Source: Trichocoleus sp. FACHB-40 (GTDB taxonomy: Bacteria; Cyanobacteriota; Cyanobacteriia; Cyanobacteriales; FACHB-T130). From it: 64,000 nt of DNA. The notes under the pieces were generated by a model. That model did not search any database, had not been told where the DNA came from, and saw nothing but the letters and a program-made list of their open reading frames with translations. The position numbers and the translations under genes were made by a program. Where the stretch lies: contig NZ_JACJPF010000098.1 of NCBI RefSeq assembly GCF_014695915.1, positions 1 through 64,000 of the forward strand, in the 5' to 3' direction. Shown in pieces: positions 55,137-64,000 of this stretch; the stretch's first letter is position 1; the number at the start of each line of letters is the position of its first letter.

Positions 55137-55457
55137 ATGAATCTGGGAATTATCAGCGCGATCGCATACGGCATCTTAGCAATTATTGGCGGCATTATTG
55201 GCTACTCTCAAGCGCAAAGTAAAGTTTCATTAATTTCTGGTATTGTCAGCGGTCTATTACTGATTCTCGGCGGAGTGATGCAATTGCAGGGACAAGCTTG
55301 GGGGCTGATTTTAGCAACCGTTGTCACCGCTGTTCTAGTAATTGTCTTCGCCGTCCGCTTGGCGAAAACTCGCAAGTTTATGCCTGCGGGGTTGATGAGT
55401 GTCTTAGGTTTGGTAACGCTTGCAGTGATGATTCAGCAACTGGTTGTCAGAGTATAG
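55137..55457 (+). CDS. TMEM14-family membrane protein
   Basis: A 106-aa protein of four predicted helices (AIAYGILAIIGGIIGYSQA opening, GLLLILGGVMQ, ILATVVTAVLVIVFAVR, GLVTLAVMIQQ). This is the UPF0136/TMEM14 pattern, related to plastid FAX fatty-acid exporters, so a lipid or small-molecule transport role is possible. The ATG at 55137 is used rather than a TTG at 55104. It is divergent from the DUF815 gene. Confidence 0.85.
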   Translation: MNLGIISAIAYGILAIIGGIIGYSQAQSKVSLISGIVSGLLLILGGVMQLQGQAWGLILATVVTAVLVIVFAVRLAKTRKFMPAGLMSVLGLVTLAVMIQQLVVRV

Positions 55458-55661
55458 CGGCGCTTCTAGCTTTCTGGATCTATCCCAAGCGATCGTGCCT
55501 GCTTTATTGGCACGACCTACAAAATTCACACCCTTCATTCCTAAATCAGCCAAGCCATCAAAAAACTTAACGAATCTGGCAGCATTTCAATTTAGTAGCG
55601 ACGGCAGGGAACACTAACCATAGAGAAGCTTTTGCCAACATACTCCCTCAAAGAGCTACCC

Positions 55662-57347
55662 ATGAGTACCGTCAAAATTCAAGCTACTGAATATCCTGTT
55701 CAGAAAGTATTTAGTAATGATTTCGTTTTTACCATTCCCCTGTACCAGCGTCCCTATGCCTGGACTACTGAGCAAGCTGGAGAATTGCTTCAAGACCTAA
55801 TTGTATCCTTGGGTGACGGTAACGAGCCAATTGATGATATAAATCCCTACTTCCTGGGCAGCATGGTACTAATAAAGGCAGATAAACCAGACGCTCAAGT
55901 TGTTGATGGTCAACAACGTCTGTCAACGCTCACTATAATACTTTCAGCTCTGCGGACGTTAGTACAGCTCCAGTATGCCAATGCCTTAACTAAGTTGCTC
56001 TACGAAGAAGGCAACCCGATCCTTGGCACCCATAACCGTTATCATCTGACCTTGGCTAAGCGAGATGCAGATTTTTTCAAGGAATACATTCAGGATGAAG
56101 GCGGTATTAGCAAGCTGGAATCTTTACACTCAGCTACGCTTTCAGATAGTCGTAAAAACATTAAAGAAAACGCGCTGTTATTCCTGCAAGAGTTAGGGAG
56201 ATTTTCCGAATCTCAGCGGGTTCGGCTCGTGCAATTCATTATTACCAGATGTTTTCTGGTAGTCGTTTCAACACCAGACTTAGAATCTGCATATCGGATA
56301 TTTTCTGTGCTGAACGGTCGGGGTCTAGACCTGTCACTTCCCGATATTTTAAAAGCTGAGATTATCGGGCAAATTCCTGACGATCAAAAGGAAGCATACA
56401 CTTGCAAATGGGAAGATATCCAAGAGAAACTAGGTCGGGAGACGTTTGAAGACCTTTTTTCATACATTCGCATGATTTATCGTAAGGCAAAACTCACTGG
56501 TAGCATCCTCAAGGAATACCGCGAACATATTAAACCTTGGAATAATTCTCAGGAGTTTATCAAGACAACTTTATGTCCTTTAGCTGATGCTTTCTACGAA
56601 ATTAAGAATACAAGCTATGTAAGCGATAAACACGCCGAAAAAGTAAATAAACTGTTTAAGCAGTTAAATGATATTGATAATTCTGACTGGATACCTCCAG
56701 CTATTCTCTATCTCTCTCGTAACCACAGTCATCCTGAGCAATTGGTGCAATTCTTTACTGAATTAGAACGTCTTGCGGCGGGTTTGATGATTAAACGGGC
56801 AAATATTAACGAACGGATTGAACGCTATCGTCGCTTGCTAACTGCCATTGAGCATGAGGAAGATTTGTATACACCCGATTCACCACTCCAAATTACATCA
56901 GAAGAAAAGAATGATATTCTCAAAATGTTGGATGGCGACCTCTACCTGACTCAAAAAATTCGTTTATTTGTATTGCTGCGTCTAGATGCGGCTCTGTCAG
57001 AAGGTGAAGCATCATACAACTTCTCCACCATTACTGTCGAGCATATATTACCGCAAAATCCTGCCCATGATAGTCTGTGGGTGAAGTGCTTTACAAGCTT
57101 GAAAGAACGCGAAAAATATGTGCATCGTTTAGGAAATCTGGCTTTACTCTCTTGTTGTAAAAACAGCGAAGCGCAAAACTATGACTTTGATGTGAAAAAG
57201 CAAAAGTATTTCACCACTAAAAAAGGTGTTTCTCCTTTTGCGCTAACAACTCAAGTGCTAATGGAACAGGAATGGACACCCGAAGTCATTGAGGCGCGGC
57301 AGAAAAATCTGATCGGCGTTCTCAAGAAAGTTTGGCGCTTAGATTAG
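55662..57347 (+). CDS. DUF262/DUF1524 protein (GmrSD-like nuclease)
   Basis: A 561-aa protein, ATG at 55662 (a TTG frame starts earlier). The DUF262 half has YQRPYAW (28-34) and DGQQRLSTLTI (82 on), a ParB-like NTPase pattern. The DUF1524 half has EHILPQNP (460-467) and HRLGNLALLS (488 on), an HNH-type nuclease pattern. GmrSD and BrxU of this kind cleave modified phage DNA using nucleotide hydrolysis. It lies about 600 bp from, and divergent to, the ATPase/helicase run. Confidence 0.9.
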   Translation: MSTVKIQATEYPVQKVFSNDFVFTIPLYQRPYAWTTEQAGELLQDLIVSLGDGNEPIDDINPYFLGSMVLIKADKPDAQVVDGQQRLSTLTIILSALRTLVQLQYANALTKLLYEEGNPILGTHNRYHLTLAKRDADFFKEYIQDEGGISKLESLHSATLSDSRKNIKENALLFLQELGRFSESQRVRLVQFIITRCFLVVVSTPDLESAYRIFSVLNGRGLDLSLPDILKAEIIGQIPDDQKEAYTCKWEDIQEKLGRETFEDLFSYIRMIYRKAKLTGSILKEYREHIKPWNNSQEFIKTTLCPLADAFYEIKNTSYVSDKHAEKVNKLFKQLNDIDNSDWIPPAILYLSRNHSHPEQLVQFFTELERLAAGLMIKRANINERIERYRRLLTAIEHEEDLYTPDSPLQITSEEKNDILKMLDGDLYLTQKIRLFVLLRLDAALSEGEASYNFSTITVEHILPQNPAHDSLWVKCFTSLKEREKYVHRLGNLALLSCCKNSEAQNYDFDVKKQKYFTTKKGVSPFALTTQVLMEQEWTPEVIEARQKNLIGVLKKVWRLD

Positions 57348-57431
57348 TAGGCTAATGCAAAGGCGATCGCTTCCTCATTTTCTCTAATCCCGAACGCGAT
57401 CGCTCCTACTTTTTCTGAAGTTTAGATGTGC

Positions 57432-60128
57432 CTAAACCATCTGCCGAAGTGGAATCTCAATAATAAACTCCGCTCCCCTACCCGGTGCTGAGAGACATTC
57501 CAATTTACCATTGTGCTTTTCTACAACGATCTGGTAGCTAATTGCCAAACCCAGCCCCGTGCCTTTGCCAATGGCTTTGGTAGTAAAAAAAGGATTAAAT
57601 AGCTGTTGTCTCACCGCCTCTGTCATTCCAGAGCCATTATCCGCAATTTTGATAACGACGCGATCGCAGTCTAGTACCTCAGTGCGAATTTTGATCCAGC
57701 TGGGATTTGCCTTAATTTCTGAGAGCGATCGCTGTTTGTTATACTCATCCAACGCATCAATGGCATTAGCGATCAAATTCATAAACACTTGATTAAGCTG
57801 CCCTGCGTAGCACTCGACTTTAGGTAATTGACCGTACTCCTTAATCATCTGAATGTTAGGATGATCCGGTTTTGCTTTCAGGCGGTTATGCAGAATCATT
57901 AAGGTACTATCAATTCCTTCGTGAATATCAACCGCTTTCATTTCAGCTTCGTCAATTCGCGAGAAATTCCGCAAGCTAAGCACAATCTCCCGGATGCGAT
58001 CTGCACCCACCTTCATTGATGACAACAGGTTAGGAAAATCTTCCATCATAAAATCCAGGTCAATTGCTTCTATCTCTTCCTGAATTTCTGGCGTTGAATT
58101 AGGATACTGCTGATGATAGAGCCGCAAGAGATTTAATAAATCTTGGGTGTATTCTCTGACATGGGTGAGATTCCCAAAGATAAAGTTAACTGGGTTATTA
58201 ATTTCGTGAGCAATCCCTGCAACTAATTGTCCTAAACTGGACATTTTTTCGCTTTGGATTAGTTGACCTTGAGTACGTTGAAGTTCTTGGAGAGTATGTT
58301 CTAGCTGCTGATTTTTTTCTTTTAACTGAACTTCTTTCTCCCGACGGGCTTCCTCAGCTTGTTTGCGAGCGGTAATATCCATCACGGTGACACCAATACC
58401 CATCGGCTTGCCGTCTTCTCCAGGTATGGGAAATTGAGAAGTCAACCAGTGCATCAGGACGCCTGGATTGCTAGGTAATTCACCGCACCCCTCAATGTTG
58501 AGAATCGCTTCGCCTGTCGTCAGTACTTTGCGTAACGTCGATTCAATCTCTTGTGCAACGTCGGGCAATACTTCAGCCAGGGATCTTCCTAAATGTTCTT
58601 CTACAGACACGCCATTGATCTGTGCTAACGCTTCGTTGATTTGCAGATACCGCATCTCGTCGTCAAGAATAGAGAGTCCGATCGGCGCAACGCTAATAAA
58701 TGAGTTCAAAAGCTGCTCGCGCCGCGCTAATTCTTTTTCCAACGCCTTGCGATCGCTAATGTCTCGCGACATTCCAATCAAACCGATAACGTTTCCTTGG
58801 GGATCGCGGTAGATATTTTTTGTTGAGAGATACGTTACCGCGATGTCATTGATATAGACGATCTCCTCTAACGTCTGAGTTGTCCCAGAAGCCATAATTC
58901 TGCGGTCAGTCTCCATAAGTTGAGGGGCAACCTCAGGTGGAAATACCTCGGAGTCATCCTTCCCAATCATCTCCTCTACAGACTTGCCAAGTAGGCTGGC
59001 ACCAATGGAGTTGACCATCAAATAGCGACCCTGAAGATCCTTGATAAAAATGATATCGGTAGTTCCTTCAATGACTGCCTGTAAGAGGTTATAGCTTACC
59101 TGGAGCGCGTCCTCTGTTTGCTGGCGTTCGGCAATTTGCTGGTGTAATTGCTCGTTCAGTTGACTCAGCTCGATCGTGCGCTCCTCAACTCTATCTTCTA
59201 GCTCTTGATTTAGCTGTTTTAGTGCTACTTCTGCTCGGTGGCGCTGGGTGTCAACAGCATTTAGGAATTTGGCATTCCACCAGATTAGAAAGCCAAAAAT
59301 AACTACGTTAAAGACGCCAAAAATAGCCAGCCCAGCTTCGCTGTCATAAATCTGAGATTGGTAGCCCCATAAAATGAACCAGCCCAAGGCTGAGGGAATG
59401 CCAATCGCGGCTGGGGACATCCGCCGCGCCATCAATCCGCCTGCTTTGTCGCTTGTAACAACTGTCATCAGTCCTCGATCGGGACAAGCAAACAGGATGC
59501 CGCTAGAAAGCAGGATAAATGCGATCGCTGTGTGCAACGCCACACCTGTGTTGTAACTCTTGCCGTACAACGAGGTGATCCTGTAGATATAGCCCAAAAG
59601 GCCCAGGAAACCAATCAAAAATCCGCCTAAGCTAATGCAATGAGCCGGACGGTACACCCTTTTTGATAACAGCAAAAGGGCAGAGCCAAGCATGAAAAAG
59701 CTCAGGGCGCTATTGGGAGACATTCCCCCTGGTGCAGAAGTGCCAACAGCGCCGGCTGGGTCTTTAAACAGCAGTTCATCAATCCCTATATTCCATCCAA
59801 ACCCATACTCAATGAGTGTCAATAGACCGATTAAAATGACAATGATTGCCAACATTTGAGAAAGGTCAAACGAAGACTTTCTCCGCTTATCTTTTGCGTG
59901 TTGTCTTCTGTCTTCCGCGTCGTGCCACAAACACAAAGACAAGCCACTCAGAATAAAGGCTATGCTTGTGTTAGCTTTCATGCTTACCAGCCCTGGCAAA
60001 ATGCTTTTAAGGACTGTAATATCTAATATCCAGCCCAATAAAACAACACAGCCAATTAGGGTGGCAATAATACCGGCTTTTCTGGAGTAGGATTGTAGAG
60101 ACGCGGCGAATTCAGTCTTTTCAGTCAT
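57432..60128 (-). CDS. PAS-domain sensor histidine kinase
   Basis: An 898-aa membrane kinase. About eight helices occupy residues 15-290 (no named sensor domain recognised). A coiled coil (295-345) leads to two PAS domains (about 346-465 and 475-590), a second coiled coil, HisKA with the phospho-accepting H641 (GIAHEINNPVNF), and HATPase_c (NLIANAIDALDE, DNGSGM, GKGTGLGLAIS). The type fits cyanobacterial hybrid-like phosphorelay kinases, but there is no receiver domain and no response-regulator gene beside it. Confidence 0.95.
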   Translation of the reverse strand: MTEKTEFAASLQSYSRKAGIIATLIGCVVLLGWILDITVLKSILPGLVSMKANTSIAFILSGLSLCLWHDAEDRRQHAKDKRRKSSFDLSQMLAIIVILIGLLTLIEYGFGWNIGIDELLFKDPAGAVGTSAPGGMSPNSALSFFMLGSALLLLSKRVYRPAHCISLGGFLIGFLGLLGYIYRITSLYGKSYNTGVALHTAIAFILLSSGILFACPDRGLMTVVTSDKAGGLMARRMSPAAIGIPSALGWFILWGYQSQIYDSEAGLAIFGVFNVVIFGFLIWWNAKFLNAVDTQRHRAEVALKQLNQELEDRVEERTIELSQLNEQLHQQIAERQQTEDALQVSYNLLQAVIEGTTDIIFIKDLQGRYLMVNSIGASLLGKSVEEMIGKDDSEVFPPEVAPQLMETDRRIMASGTTQTLEEIVYINDIAVTYLSTKNIYRDPQGNVIGLIGMSRDISDRKALEKELARREQLLNSFISVAPIGLSILDDEMRYLQINEALAQINGVSVEEHLGRSLAEVLPDVAQEIESTLRKVLTTGEAILNIEGCGELPSNPGVLMHWLTSQFPIPGEDGKPMGIGVTVMDITARKQAEEARREKEVQLKEKNQQLEHTLQELQRTQGQLIQSEKMSSLGQLVAGIAHEINNPVNFIFGNLTHVREYTQDLLNLLRLYHQQYPNSTPEIQEEIEAIDLDFMMEDFPNLLSSMKVGADRIREIVLSLRNFSRIDEAEMKAVDIHEGIDSTLMILHNRLKAKPDHPNIQMIKEYGQLPKVECYAGQLNQVFMNLIANAIDALDEYNKQRSLSEIKANPSWIKIRTEVLDCDRVVIKIADNGSGMTEAVRQQLFNPFFTTKAIGKGTGLGLAISYQIVVEKHNGKLECLSAPGRGAEFIIEIPLRQMV

Positions 60129-60599
60129 AAGATGCGGACTTTAATGAATATTAGTAACTTAATATTTTTTGTTAATTAATATAAAAAACTCTTTCATATT
60201 TTGCTACATATGGGTCGTATAGATTAGCTAATTTATTTAGCTAAAAAAGCTATTTTTGCGTCAATAAAGACTGAAGTATAAACTTAATAAAAATAAACAT
60301 ACGATGTTTCTATTTATTATAAAACCGTATTTATATTGACGATTTATCTGTTTTTAGCCAAAAACTAAGTAAATTTACAGACAAATGCCTTGGAATCTCG
60401 GAAAAAGAACAATTCAGCGATCGCTTTTATATTTATCGCGAGGACGGTAGCGAATAGGGAAGCCGATAAACCAGCCAAGCCAAGCAATCTTGAAAAGCTT
60501 TAATAAATTCTTTTGTGTTCGCCTCTCAATCAGGTGGGAAGGCAAGAAATCGCATCTCTACGCTATGCTGGAATCGCCAGTTAAGCCTGAGTTGACAGA
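60129..60599. other. Intergenic region upstream of the histidine kinase
   Basis: There are 471 bases between the kinase (leftward) and the phosphoesterase (rightward). The first 230 bases are very AT-rich and should hold the kinase promoter. No gene or strong repeat seen apart from a HIP1-type GCGATCGC near 60418. Confidence 0.5.
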
Positions 60600-61427
60600 A
60601 TGCACTGGATATTATCTGGGCCATTAAGTGTAGAAAATGTGAAAGTAGCGATCGCAATGCCGACATCTTTGCACAAAACAAAGTTGGTGCAAATGTCAGA
60701 TTTGCACTACGATGGTCTGCGGCTGTCCGATGAACTGTTAGCACAAGCAATTGCAGCCAGCAATCAACTTGAACCAGACCTGGTTTTATTGACAGGTGAC
60801 TACGTAACCGACGATCCAACCCCGATTCATAAGTTAGTGCGATCGCTAAAACACCTGGAAAGTCGTTTTGGTGTCTATGCCGTACTCGGCAACCACGATA
60901 ATTATTACCGCCATTCAAAACAAGAGGTGCAAAATGCCCTGACTAGCATCGGCATTCGCGTCCTTGAAAACGAAATCGCTTATCCGCTGGGAAAAGCATT
61001 ACCTATAGTCGGACTCGCTGATTTTTGGTCGCGGGAATTTAACCCCGCACCCGTGATGAATCAACTCGACCCCAGTACACCCCGCATCGTCTTATCTCAT
61101 AACCCAGATACCGCCGAAATTTTGCAACAGTGGCGGGTTGATTTGCAACTCTCAGGTCATACTCACGGCGGTCAAGTGGTGATTCCAGGGTTTGGCCCGG
61201 GGGCAGGATTGCTGCAACACTTGCGCGACATTATTCCCCAACCGATGCAGCCCTTGGTGCCTTTTATGAAGGAATGTAATAAAGTCGTGCGGCATTGGGA
61301 ATGGGCTTCCGGATGGCATCAGGTGGGAAAAAACCAGATGTATGTAAATCGCGGATTGGGAACCTATTTTCCGGGACGGTTGTTTTGTCCGCCAGAAGTT
61401 ACGGCGATTACTTTGGTAAGCCAGTAG
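60600..61427 (+). CDS. Calcineurin-like metallophosphoesterase
   Basis: A 275-aa phosphoesterase of the YkuE-like kind. Metal motifs are DLHYDG (D34, H36), LTGDYV, GNHDNY and SGHTHGGQ. It lacks a clear membrane anchor, although the first 20 residues are mildly hydrophobic. The likely substrate is a phospho- or pyrophospho-linked lipid/nucleotide (for example UDP-diacylglucosamine in related families), not established here. The ATG at 60600 gives the MHWILSGPLS opening. Confidence 0.9.
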   Translation: MHWILSGPLSVENVKVAIAMPTSLHKTKLVQMSDLHYDGLRLSDELLAQAIAASNQLEPDLVLLTGDYVTDDPTPIHKLVRSLKHLESRFGVYAVLGNHDNYYRHSKQEVQNALTSIGIRVLENEIAYPLGKALPIVGLADFWSREFNPAPVMNQLDPSTPRIVLSHNPDTAEILQQWRVDLQLSGHTHGGQVVIPGFGPGAGLLQHLRDIIPQPMQPLVPFMKECNKVVRHWEWASGWHQVGKNQMYVNRGLGTYFPGRLFCPPEVTAITLVSQ

Positions 61428-61431
61428 GCTC

Positions 61432-61560
61432 ATATCTTGCACCAAGCCCTCAGAATGGAATTCTGGGGCTATTGCATTCCAAGTCCGCCTGCTTTGGCTA
61501 ACCGAAAATCAAGTGTAACTTGCGTAGGCAGGTTTCGTTTGTGCGCTTTCAACCGCCTAG
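61432..61560. repeat. Degenerate dispersed repeat
   Basis: CAGAATGGAATTCTGGGGCT (near 61451) is an inverted word; CAAGTCCGCCTGCTTTGGCT and GCGTAGGCAGGTTTCG follow. Words of this type are scattered in cyanobacterial intergenic DNA, often around old transposon sites. No transposase frame is present. Confidence 0.5.
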
Positions 61561-61597
61561 TGCAAGATGTCAGTAGGGCTGAGTTCCTCGGCGAAGG

Positions 61598-61625
61598 AGT
61601 GCTGAGTATCTTTTAACTCAGCACT
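61598..61625 (+). terminator. Hairpin before hisC
   Basis: AGTGCTGAGT (61598-61607) pairs with ACTCAGCACT (61616-61625). It may end the phosphoesterase transcript. Confidence 0.5.
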
Positions 61626-61667
61626 GTTCTACTTAAAAATAGTTGTTAGTTGTTAGATAAAGAATCT

Positions 61668-62822
61668 ATGTTCTCTTTCATTCGGTCAGATTTATCTGGG
61701 CTACGCGCCTATACACCGCACCCCGGTGGCACATCAGGGAGTCCAGTTGCCTCAGACATTCCTATCGACCGCCTGGATACCAATGAATGCCCGTTTGATT
61801 TGCCCAAGGAGTTAAAAGAAAAGCTGGCTTGGACTTATCAGCAGCTGATTGAGACAAATCGCTATCCTGATGGTAGCCATGCTGAACTGAAGGACGCGAT
61901 CGCGCAATACGTCAATGAATCGATTTCTCCCCGGTTAAGGGAGGAGGACGCAGGCGAAAGTTTAATTAGCCCAGCTAATATTTCTCTAGGCAACGGTTCA
62001 GATGAACTAATTCGTTCTCTGTTGATTGCCACCTGTTTAGGAGGAGAAGGGTCGATTTTGGTAGCTGATCCCACCTTCTCCATGTACGCCATTCTCGCTA
62101 AAACGCTGGGCATCCCTGTAGTCAGCGTGGGGCGTAAACAAGCAAATTTTGAAATTGACCTGACCGCCGCCCAAAAAGCTATTGAACAAACCTCCAATCC
62201 GCCAATCCGGGTGGTGTTCGTGGTTCATCCCAACTCCCCTACCGCCAACGCCCTAACAGCTGCTGAGTTGGAATGGCTGCGGAGTTTGCCAGAGGAGATT
62301 CTGGTAGTAATTGACGAAGCTTATTTTGAATTTAGCCAGACAACTGTTGTCGCAGAATTACAGCAGCGTCCGAATTGGGTAGTGTTGCGGACATTTTCCA
62401 AAGCCTTTCGACTGGCAGCTTTAAGAATGGGTTACGCGATCGCACATCCGGAACTTATCCTCGCTTTGGAAAAAGTCCGTCTCCCCTACAACCTCCCCAG
62501 CTTCACCCAAGCCGCTGCATTGCTGGCCCTTTCCCATCGCCAACTGCTACTCGGTTGCATTCCCGAAATTCTCACCGAACGCGAAAAGTTACTCGACTTT
62601 CTCAAACAGCAACCAAACTTACAAATTTGGCACAGCGACTCTAACTTTATTTACCTGCGAACCCCTACAGATGAAGCCCTTACCAACTTAGCCCACCAAC
62701 TCAAACAGCTGGGAACGTTGGTGCGACACACTGGCGGCGGCATCCGTCTTACGGTAGGTACTGAACAAGAAAATCAGCGATCGCGCCAACATCTCCTAGC
62801 AGCCTTAAAAACTATTTCTTAA
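61668..62822 (+). CDS. hisC: Histidinol-phosphate aminotransferase
   Basis: PLP-dependent fold-type I aminotransferase, which converts imidazole acetol phosphate to histidinol phosphate. The pattern [16 protein letters not shown], [12 protein letters not shown] and [12 protein letters not shown], the PLP lysine region [18 protein letters not shown] and the C-terminal [12 protein letters not shown] are present. The ATG at 61668 (384 aa) is used rather than the TTG at 61650. Related HisC-like aminotransferases with other substrates exist, but histidinol phosphate is the default reading. Confidence 0.92.
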   Translation: MFSFIRSDLSGLRAYTPHPGGTSGSPVASDIPIDRLDTNECPFDLPKELKEKLAWTYQQLIETNRYPDGSHAELKDAIAQYVNESISPRLREEDAGESLISPANISLGNGSDELIRSLLIATCLGGEGSILVADPTFSMYAILAKTLGIPVVSVGRKQANFEIDLTAAQKAIEQTSNPPIRVVFVVHPNSPTANALTAAELEWLRSLPEEILVVIDEAYFEFSQTTVVAELQQRPNWVVLRTFSKAFRLAALRMGYAIAHPELILALEKVRLPYNLPSFTQAAALLALSHRQLLLGCIPEILTEREKLLDFLKQQPNLQIWHSDSNFIYLRTPTDEALTNLAHQLKQLGTLVRHTGGGIRLTVGTEQENQRSRQHLLAALKTIS

Positions 62823-62829
62823 GGAGGAA

Positions 62830-62869
62830 GAATTAAAAATTAAAAGTAACTTTTTTAATTTTTAATTCT
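62830..62869. terminator. Bidirectional terminator after hisC
   Basis: GAATTAAAAATTAAAA (62830-62845) is complementary to TTTTAATTTTTAATTC (62854-62869), between convergent genes. Confidence 0.7.
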
Positions 62870-63420
62870 CAATCATCGATCTCACGCGCCCTGCTGATAG
62901 TGTCTGGCAAAACACCGACCAAAAGCGCCAAAGCATCATCAGGTATTTGGGCAATTGTCTCTATACCAAAAAACTGCTTAAACTGCTCAATTATCTTCTG
63001 CGCTCGTTGCAGCGGCACTGGATTATCCGTTATTTGTCTAGTAAGTCGAATCCACTGCCGCCGAATCAAATAAGCATTTTGTCGTTCCTGGGCAGATTCA
63101 GGACTCACCAACGACAGATTGCCCACTGGCAGCACCTGCTTACAATCCACATCAAACAAGCCACCCACAGCCGATCCAGGCCCTGCAAACTCTGCATGGT
63201 AGCTCTTATAGAGGATCAAGCCATTGCGACGGCGACTATTAACGATCAACAGATGTTTATTACGCATCTGAGTGAGAATCTCAGAATTTTCCTCGTCAGG
63301 GTTCGGGGTTGCGTTTGTCATGTCATTAGAGAGACGATCGCGAATAACACGGGTAGGGCTTTGATTGGCATCAGCTTTGTATATAGCAGCCTGGTAGCTC
63401 TGTTCGTTTGTGCTATCCAT
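62869..63420 (-). CDS. Conserved cyanobacterial hypothetical protein
   Basis: A 183-aa soluble protein, ATG at 63420 (the longer frame from 63489 has an unlikely basic N-terminus). The middle (RNKHLLIVNSRRRNGLILYK, then VGGLFDVDCKQVLPVGNLS) is beta-rich, and the end (AQKIIEQFKQFFGIETIAQIPDDALALLV) is helical. No motif identifies a function. Confidence 0.75.
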   Translation of the reverse strand: MDSTNEQSYQAAIYKADANQSPTRVIRDRLSNDMTNATPNPDEENSEILTQMRNKHLLIVNSRRRNGLILYKSYHAEFAGPGSAVGGLFDVDCKQVLPVGNLSLVSPESAQERQNAYLIRRQWIRLTRQITDNPVPLQRAQKIIEQFKQFFGIETIAQIPDDALALLVGVLPDTISRAREIDD

Positions 63421-63681
63421 GTCAACTTTTACTGATAGATTTTTCCGGTAAAAATATATCCGAATTGGAAGCACATAAACTTGCTTCAATTCTGTGATTT
63501 CTGGATGGAGGAAGCGCTTAAGAGTCAGTTAGACATCTGTTATATAAATAATAGTTACATTAACAAAACATTTGACATCAGTAAGTATAAGTTACCAATC
63601 TGCAATCTCGCAGTTTTATTTTATGGCATATGGCCCAACGTCAGGAAATATATTAAGTAGCACCCAACGGCCATCAGCAAA

Positions 63682-63710
63682 GTAGGGACACGGCAATGCC
63701 GTGTCCCTAC
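63682..63710. repeat. 29-bp palindrome
   Basis: GTAGGGACACGGCA is mirrored by TGCCGTGTCCCTAC around a central A. It belongs to the same general family as the one at 30638. It is the only recognisable feature in the 332-base gap from 63421 to 63752. Confidence 0.8.
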
Positions 63711-63752
63711 GCATTCAAGGGATGAAAATTGTTTTCCAATCTCACGCTTTTT

Positions 63753-64000
63753 TCAGGAGTTGTGGTTTTGGAGTTTAGGAGTCAAGTGTTTGTGCAAAAA
63801 CAGCCTTCGGGGACGCATAAACAGCAAGTCGCTCCAGCTGGGATCAACCTTGTGCAGTTCATATCCCGCCTTCAGATAAAGCTGCCTAGCTTGATGATTG
63901 TTTTCGAGAACGTGGAGGTAGATATCTTCAAAACCCCACTCTAGAGCTATTCGCTCGCAGTAGCGTAGCAATTGCAGCGCTGCGCCGCGCCGCCGACACG
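63753..64000 (-). CDS. GNAT N-acetyltransferase, partial
   Basis: The C-terminal part of a GCN5-related acetyltransferase. The frame is open to the window edge and reads back through RRRGAALQLLRYCERIALEW (the acetyl-CoA-binding motif A region), then IYLHVLENNHQARQLYLKAGYEL (motif B). The start lies beyond 64000. Acceptor unknown. Confidence 0.88.
   Translation of the reverse strand, partial: CRRRGAALQLLRYCERIALEWGFEDIYLHVLENNHQARQLYLKAGYELHKVDPSWSDLLFMRPRRLFLHKHLTPKLQNHNS

Noticed and set aside
61432-61560. An insertion sequence
   Set aside because: Repeat-like words occur but there is no transposase frame and no clear terminal repeats.

Overview
The window is cyanobacterial chromosome. It encodes photosystem I and II subunits (psbE-F-L-J, psaI, psbO), NDH-1 subunits ndhC-K-J, phylloquinone (men) genes and an aa3-type oxidase. 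The palindrome GCGATCGC (HIP1, a cyanobacterial hallmark) recurs throughout, for example at 338-345 and 2072-2079. Many dispersed palindromic repeats, WD40, pentapeptide and TPR proteins and a Ser/Thr kinase suggest a large-genome, probably filamentous species; that is inference. I found no tRNA, rRNA, intact insertion sequence or CRISPR array. Starts were moved to internal codons where the longest frame began with TTG/GTG or a repeat.

Layout. 0.2-2.8 kb: dihydropyrimidinase and urate oxidase (nucleobase breakdown). 3-7.6 kb: ndhC-K-J on the minus strand, then the photosystem II assembly/cytochrome b559 group rubA-ycf48-psbE-F-L-J on the plus strand, with psaI convergent. The psbL-psbJ gap holds an unexpected, highly structured RNA-like element. 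7.7-23.6 kb: housekeeping (hisS, sigF, psbO, a phosphohexomutase, ispG, a C-terminal processing protease) mixed with conserved hypotheticals, a Ser/Thr kinase, a retropepsin-like protein and a truncated MazE-like antitoxin. 23.6-34.1 kb: an SPFH protein, a divergent EF-G-like GTPase with a structured leader, TPR and HNH proteins, a WD40-J-domain fusion, a desaturase, a frameshifted methyltransferase and a pentapeptide-repeat protein.

34.2-40.6 kb is the respiratory cluster: ctaC-D-E on the minus strand, with the heme A genes ctaA and ctaB divergent. 41.2-48.9 kb is the phylloquinone cluster (menD, menF, menA, menC, menE and a DHNA-CoA thioesterase). Four of its proteins carry in-frame segments that read as translated dispersed repeats.

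49-57.3 kb is the most interesting accessory region. A minus-strand run encodes a DUF815 AAA+ ATPase, a membrane-anchored coiled-coil protein with a TerB-C-like end, a DUF2791 (BrxC/BrxD-like) P-loop ATPase and an Lhr-like helicase. A DUF262/DUF1524 (GmrSD-like) nuclease gene lies nearby on the other strand. I read it as a candidate anti-phage or DNA-stress system. 57.4-64 kb: a PAS histidine kinase, a metallophosphoesterase, hisC, a hypothetical protein and a GNAT acetyltransferase cut by the window edge.
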